Shown here piece after piece: positions 37,339-38,987 of a DNA stretch of 38,987 nucleotides (positions within the stretch are counted from its first letter, which is position 1; each line of letters opens with the position of its first letter). The position numbers and the translations under genes were made by a program. The stretch lies in contig CAUDNR010004601.1 of assembly GCA_958430865.1 (NCBI GenBank), positions 1 through 38,987 of the forward strand. The letters run 5' to 3'. A model generated the notes under the pieces. It ran no database searches and was not told where the DNA came from. It worked only from the letters and a program-made list of their open reading frames with translations. This DNA is from Entrophospora sp. SA101. Lineage: Eukaryota; Glomeromycota; Glomeromycetes; Entrophosporales; Entrophosporaceae.

Positions 37339-37590
37339 ATTGTGATCAAGCGCTTGATCTTGACCGACCGGCCAACTAACAAATAAAATATATGGTATAC
37401 CTTATGATCATAACCTGCTTGTTGAATGACTTCTGGTGCCATCCAAAACTATTTACATGTGATTAACAAATTAATAAATACGATTTATTATAATTGTTAT
37501 TATTATTATTATTATTATTTACAGGAGTTCCAACAAATGTTGTTCTTTTAGTCCCACTAATTGAAAGTTGAGCGGCCACACCAAAGTCCG
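35657..37590 (-). CDS. GCK/STE20-type kinase, 5' part missing from view
   Basis: Nine exons on the minus strand are readable: 37590-37523, 37448-37401, 37295-37110, 37013-36874, 36792-36678, 36608-36508, 36437-36266, 36193-36060 and 35933-35657, all in phase. They start at the DFG loop ([20 protein letters not shown]) and continue through [40 protein letters not shown] and [18 protein letters not shown]. This is the C-lobe of a germinal-centre kinase (MST3/4-Sid1 group), which signals in polarity and septation. A helical C-terminal region ([20 protein letters not shown]) and Asn runs follow, to WLWG-stop. The intron between IH and RPTV uses a GC donor (cac|gcaagt). The Gly-loop, Lys and HRD exons are absent from 37591-38987. 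Either they lie beyond the window after a long insertion or the gene is truncated. Confidence 0.85.
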
Positions 37591-38704
37591 CTAGAAAAAA
37601 ATTGAGAGTTCAAATCAATTAGACTATTGAGCAAATAATAATTACAGTTAAATAGATAATTTTCGCAAATTAATTTTTTTCTAATACATCAAAATATTAT
37701 TGTTTAAAAGATTATTAATTCTTTTTAATAATTATTATTTTATTGATAGTTATATGGGCCATAGATGCATGTGGAGGCTAATAAATATATCAGAGGACAC
37801 ATAAGAAAGTTAGATAGTTGTGCTGTCTCCATATTACCTATAAAAAAAAAATAATTTGTTAATTCCAGAAATGCTTCCACGAATTTGCAACAATGGCAAT
37901 TTTTCCATAAATTTCTGGAATTTTAAATCATAGATCGGATTTTTTTACGGGGAAAACAGATATTAGTGGGACGGATATCTTTCGGTTATTTGTTGGATTA
38001 TAAGTGGTTTTTATGATCCTTAATTAATAGTTTTCTTTTTATTATTATCAATAGTTTATTATCTCATTAACAATATGTAATATAATAATCTCACATTGGT
38101 TGCAAATTTATGGGATGCAACCGACTTAGAAATGAATAGATTTAATCAATTATTATTTCAAAGTTGGCATTTGGAACTAACAAAAAAATCCAGAATGTTT
38201 TATTAGTTAAAGCAAGCTTCCGTAGCGAGAGAAAAATGAAGATTGAGATATTTGATTAGGAAAATTTGAAAGTGTACATGTTCGATTTTCCATCAAAGCC
38301 ATTTGCTCGGCGAGGAAAGTGCGCGACATTGGAATACCATATAAAGTCATGCTAGAAGACTGGGGAATCACCTGCAGTATATGGCGTACAAAATTTGATC
38401 ATTGTTGGATCTTGACATTTAATGCAAATTTTGCATTTTATATTTTGAATTGACAGACCTTGAATTTGCTATTAACAAGTAGATTCCAGTTAAAACAGAT
38501 TTTACTTTCAAACCTATAGGAAAAACTGAAGGAAATAATTGATGAGCCAATTCAGATGTGCACCACCATGAGTTGCAGTGCATTCAACATACGTTTTATA
38601 CAAATATAACATCCTAAAAAATTCCTAAAATACAAATGTACCATTTGAGTCCAATACCCGCTTTTTAAATATACCATTGTCAAAAAAAAAAAGGGTAATT
38701 CTAC
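37591..38704. other. 1.1-kb stretch upstream of the truncated kinase
   Basis: No kinase exon or other exon series was found on either strand. A short plus-strand poly(A)-rich segment and an AT-rich tract around 37620-37740 border the kinase. A sequence match to the rest of the gene is not seen, as expected if foreign DNA separates the exons. Confidence 0.5.
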
Positions 38705-38987
38705 CCAAAATTGAAATGCCTCAAGATTGTTCGGGTCTATCAATCCCATACGATCATACATTTTATGTGTGTAATTCAATATTTATAGAATATCTAGCAT
38801 GTATAATGGTCAATTGATATATTTGTGCGGCCTGTAATGCATATATGGGGTTTTTCAATAAAAACGGACCAAAGTAATTTTGAGTTAGTATAGCTGTTAT
38901 ATATAATTTCTTGCGTAGAATATTTTTGGTTTAGAAACTATACCCATTTTGCTCGATAAAATTTTGAGGTACCTTTCCATTAAAGTT
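38705..38987 (-). repeat. Inverted copy of the 18.5-kb repeat, cut by the window end
   Basis: The reverse complement of 38815-38987 matches 18496-18668 nearly base for base, including the MITE right end (ccccatatatgcattacagg flank). Bases 38705-38814 match 18669-18760 with about one difference in five. The minus-strand frame across 38552-38779 partly overlaps this repeat and is not trusted as a gene. Confidence 0.85.

Noticed and set aside
38552..38779. Minus-strand 75-aa ORF starting MNYTHKMYDRMG
   Set aside because: Its 5' part lies in the diverged inverted repeat also found at 18.7 kb, where the frame is not kept.

Overview
The window is nuclear DNA from a very AT-rich fungus. It most resembles an arbuscular mycorrhizal fungus (Glomeromycotina, Rhizophagus-like). 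This rests on many short GT-AG introns (about 50-120 nt), asparagine-rich proteins encoded by ATT/AAT repeats, a BTB-TLDc gene (a family strongly expanded in these fungi), DUF7869-type transposase-like elements, and long gene-poor stretches full of small inverted-repeat elements. The organism call is an inference; no marker sequence was searched.

Layout. 0-3.4 kb: an acyl-CoA-binding/ankyrin protein (ACBD6-like, +), then an unrecognised multi-exon gene (-) ending beside a 48-nt T tract. 3.4-5.3 kb: a transposon-rich stretch with an 859-bp terminal-inverted-repeat element and a 142-bp MITE with TA duplication. 5.35-6.85 and 10.59-12.7 kb: two direct copies of a DUF7869-like transposase element, seemingly identical over 1.43 kb, flanking a BTB-BACK-TLDc gene (-). 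12.7-21.9 kb: accessory DNA with gene relics, a low-complexity ORF, several MITE families, a 10-bp minisatellite and a zinc-ribbon/coiled-coil pseudogene split by a small element. 22.0-26.2 kb: a P-type IIC (Na,K-ATPase-like) cation pump (-). 28.3-30.4 kb: a CHK2/RAD53-like kinase (+). 31.0-33.1 kb: actin with 8 exons (-). 35.7-37.6 kb: a GCK/STE20-type kinase (-) with no visible N-lobe exons. The right edge is the inverted partner of a repeat at 18.5 kb.

The housekeeping genes (pump, checkpoint kinase, actin, GCK kinase) lie in the right half, in conserved exon structures. The left and middle parts are mobile-element territory. The genes do not form an operon or a single pathway.

The most striking observation is the transposase-like frame at 11.5-12.65 kb. 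Over about 370 codons of AT-rich sequence it has no TAA or TAG, but it has several in-frame TGA codons, the first four at positions where tryptophan is expected. Where the two copies differ, 6 of 8 changes are synonymous. This looks like a reading frame maintained under a TGA=Trp code (as in Mollicutes-related endobacteria of these fungi, or some mitochondria) and now resident in fungal DNA. Ordinary TGG-to-TGA decay remains the alternative.
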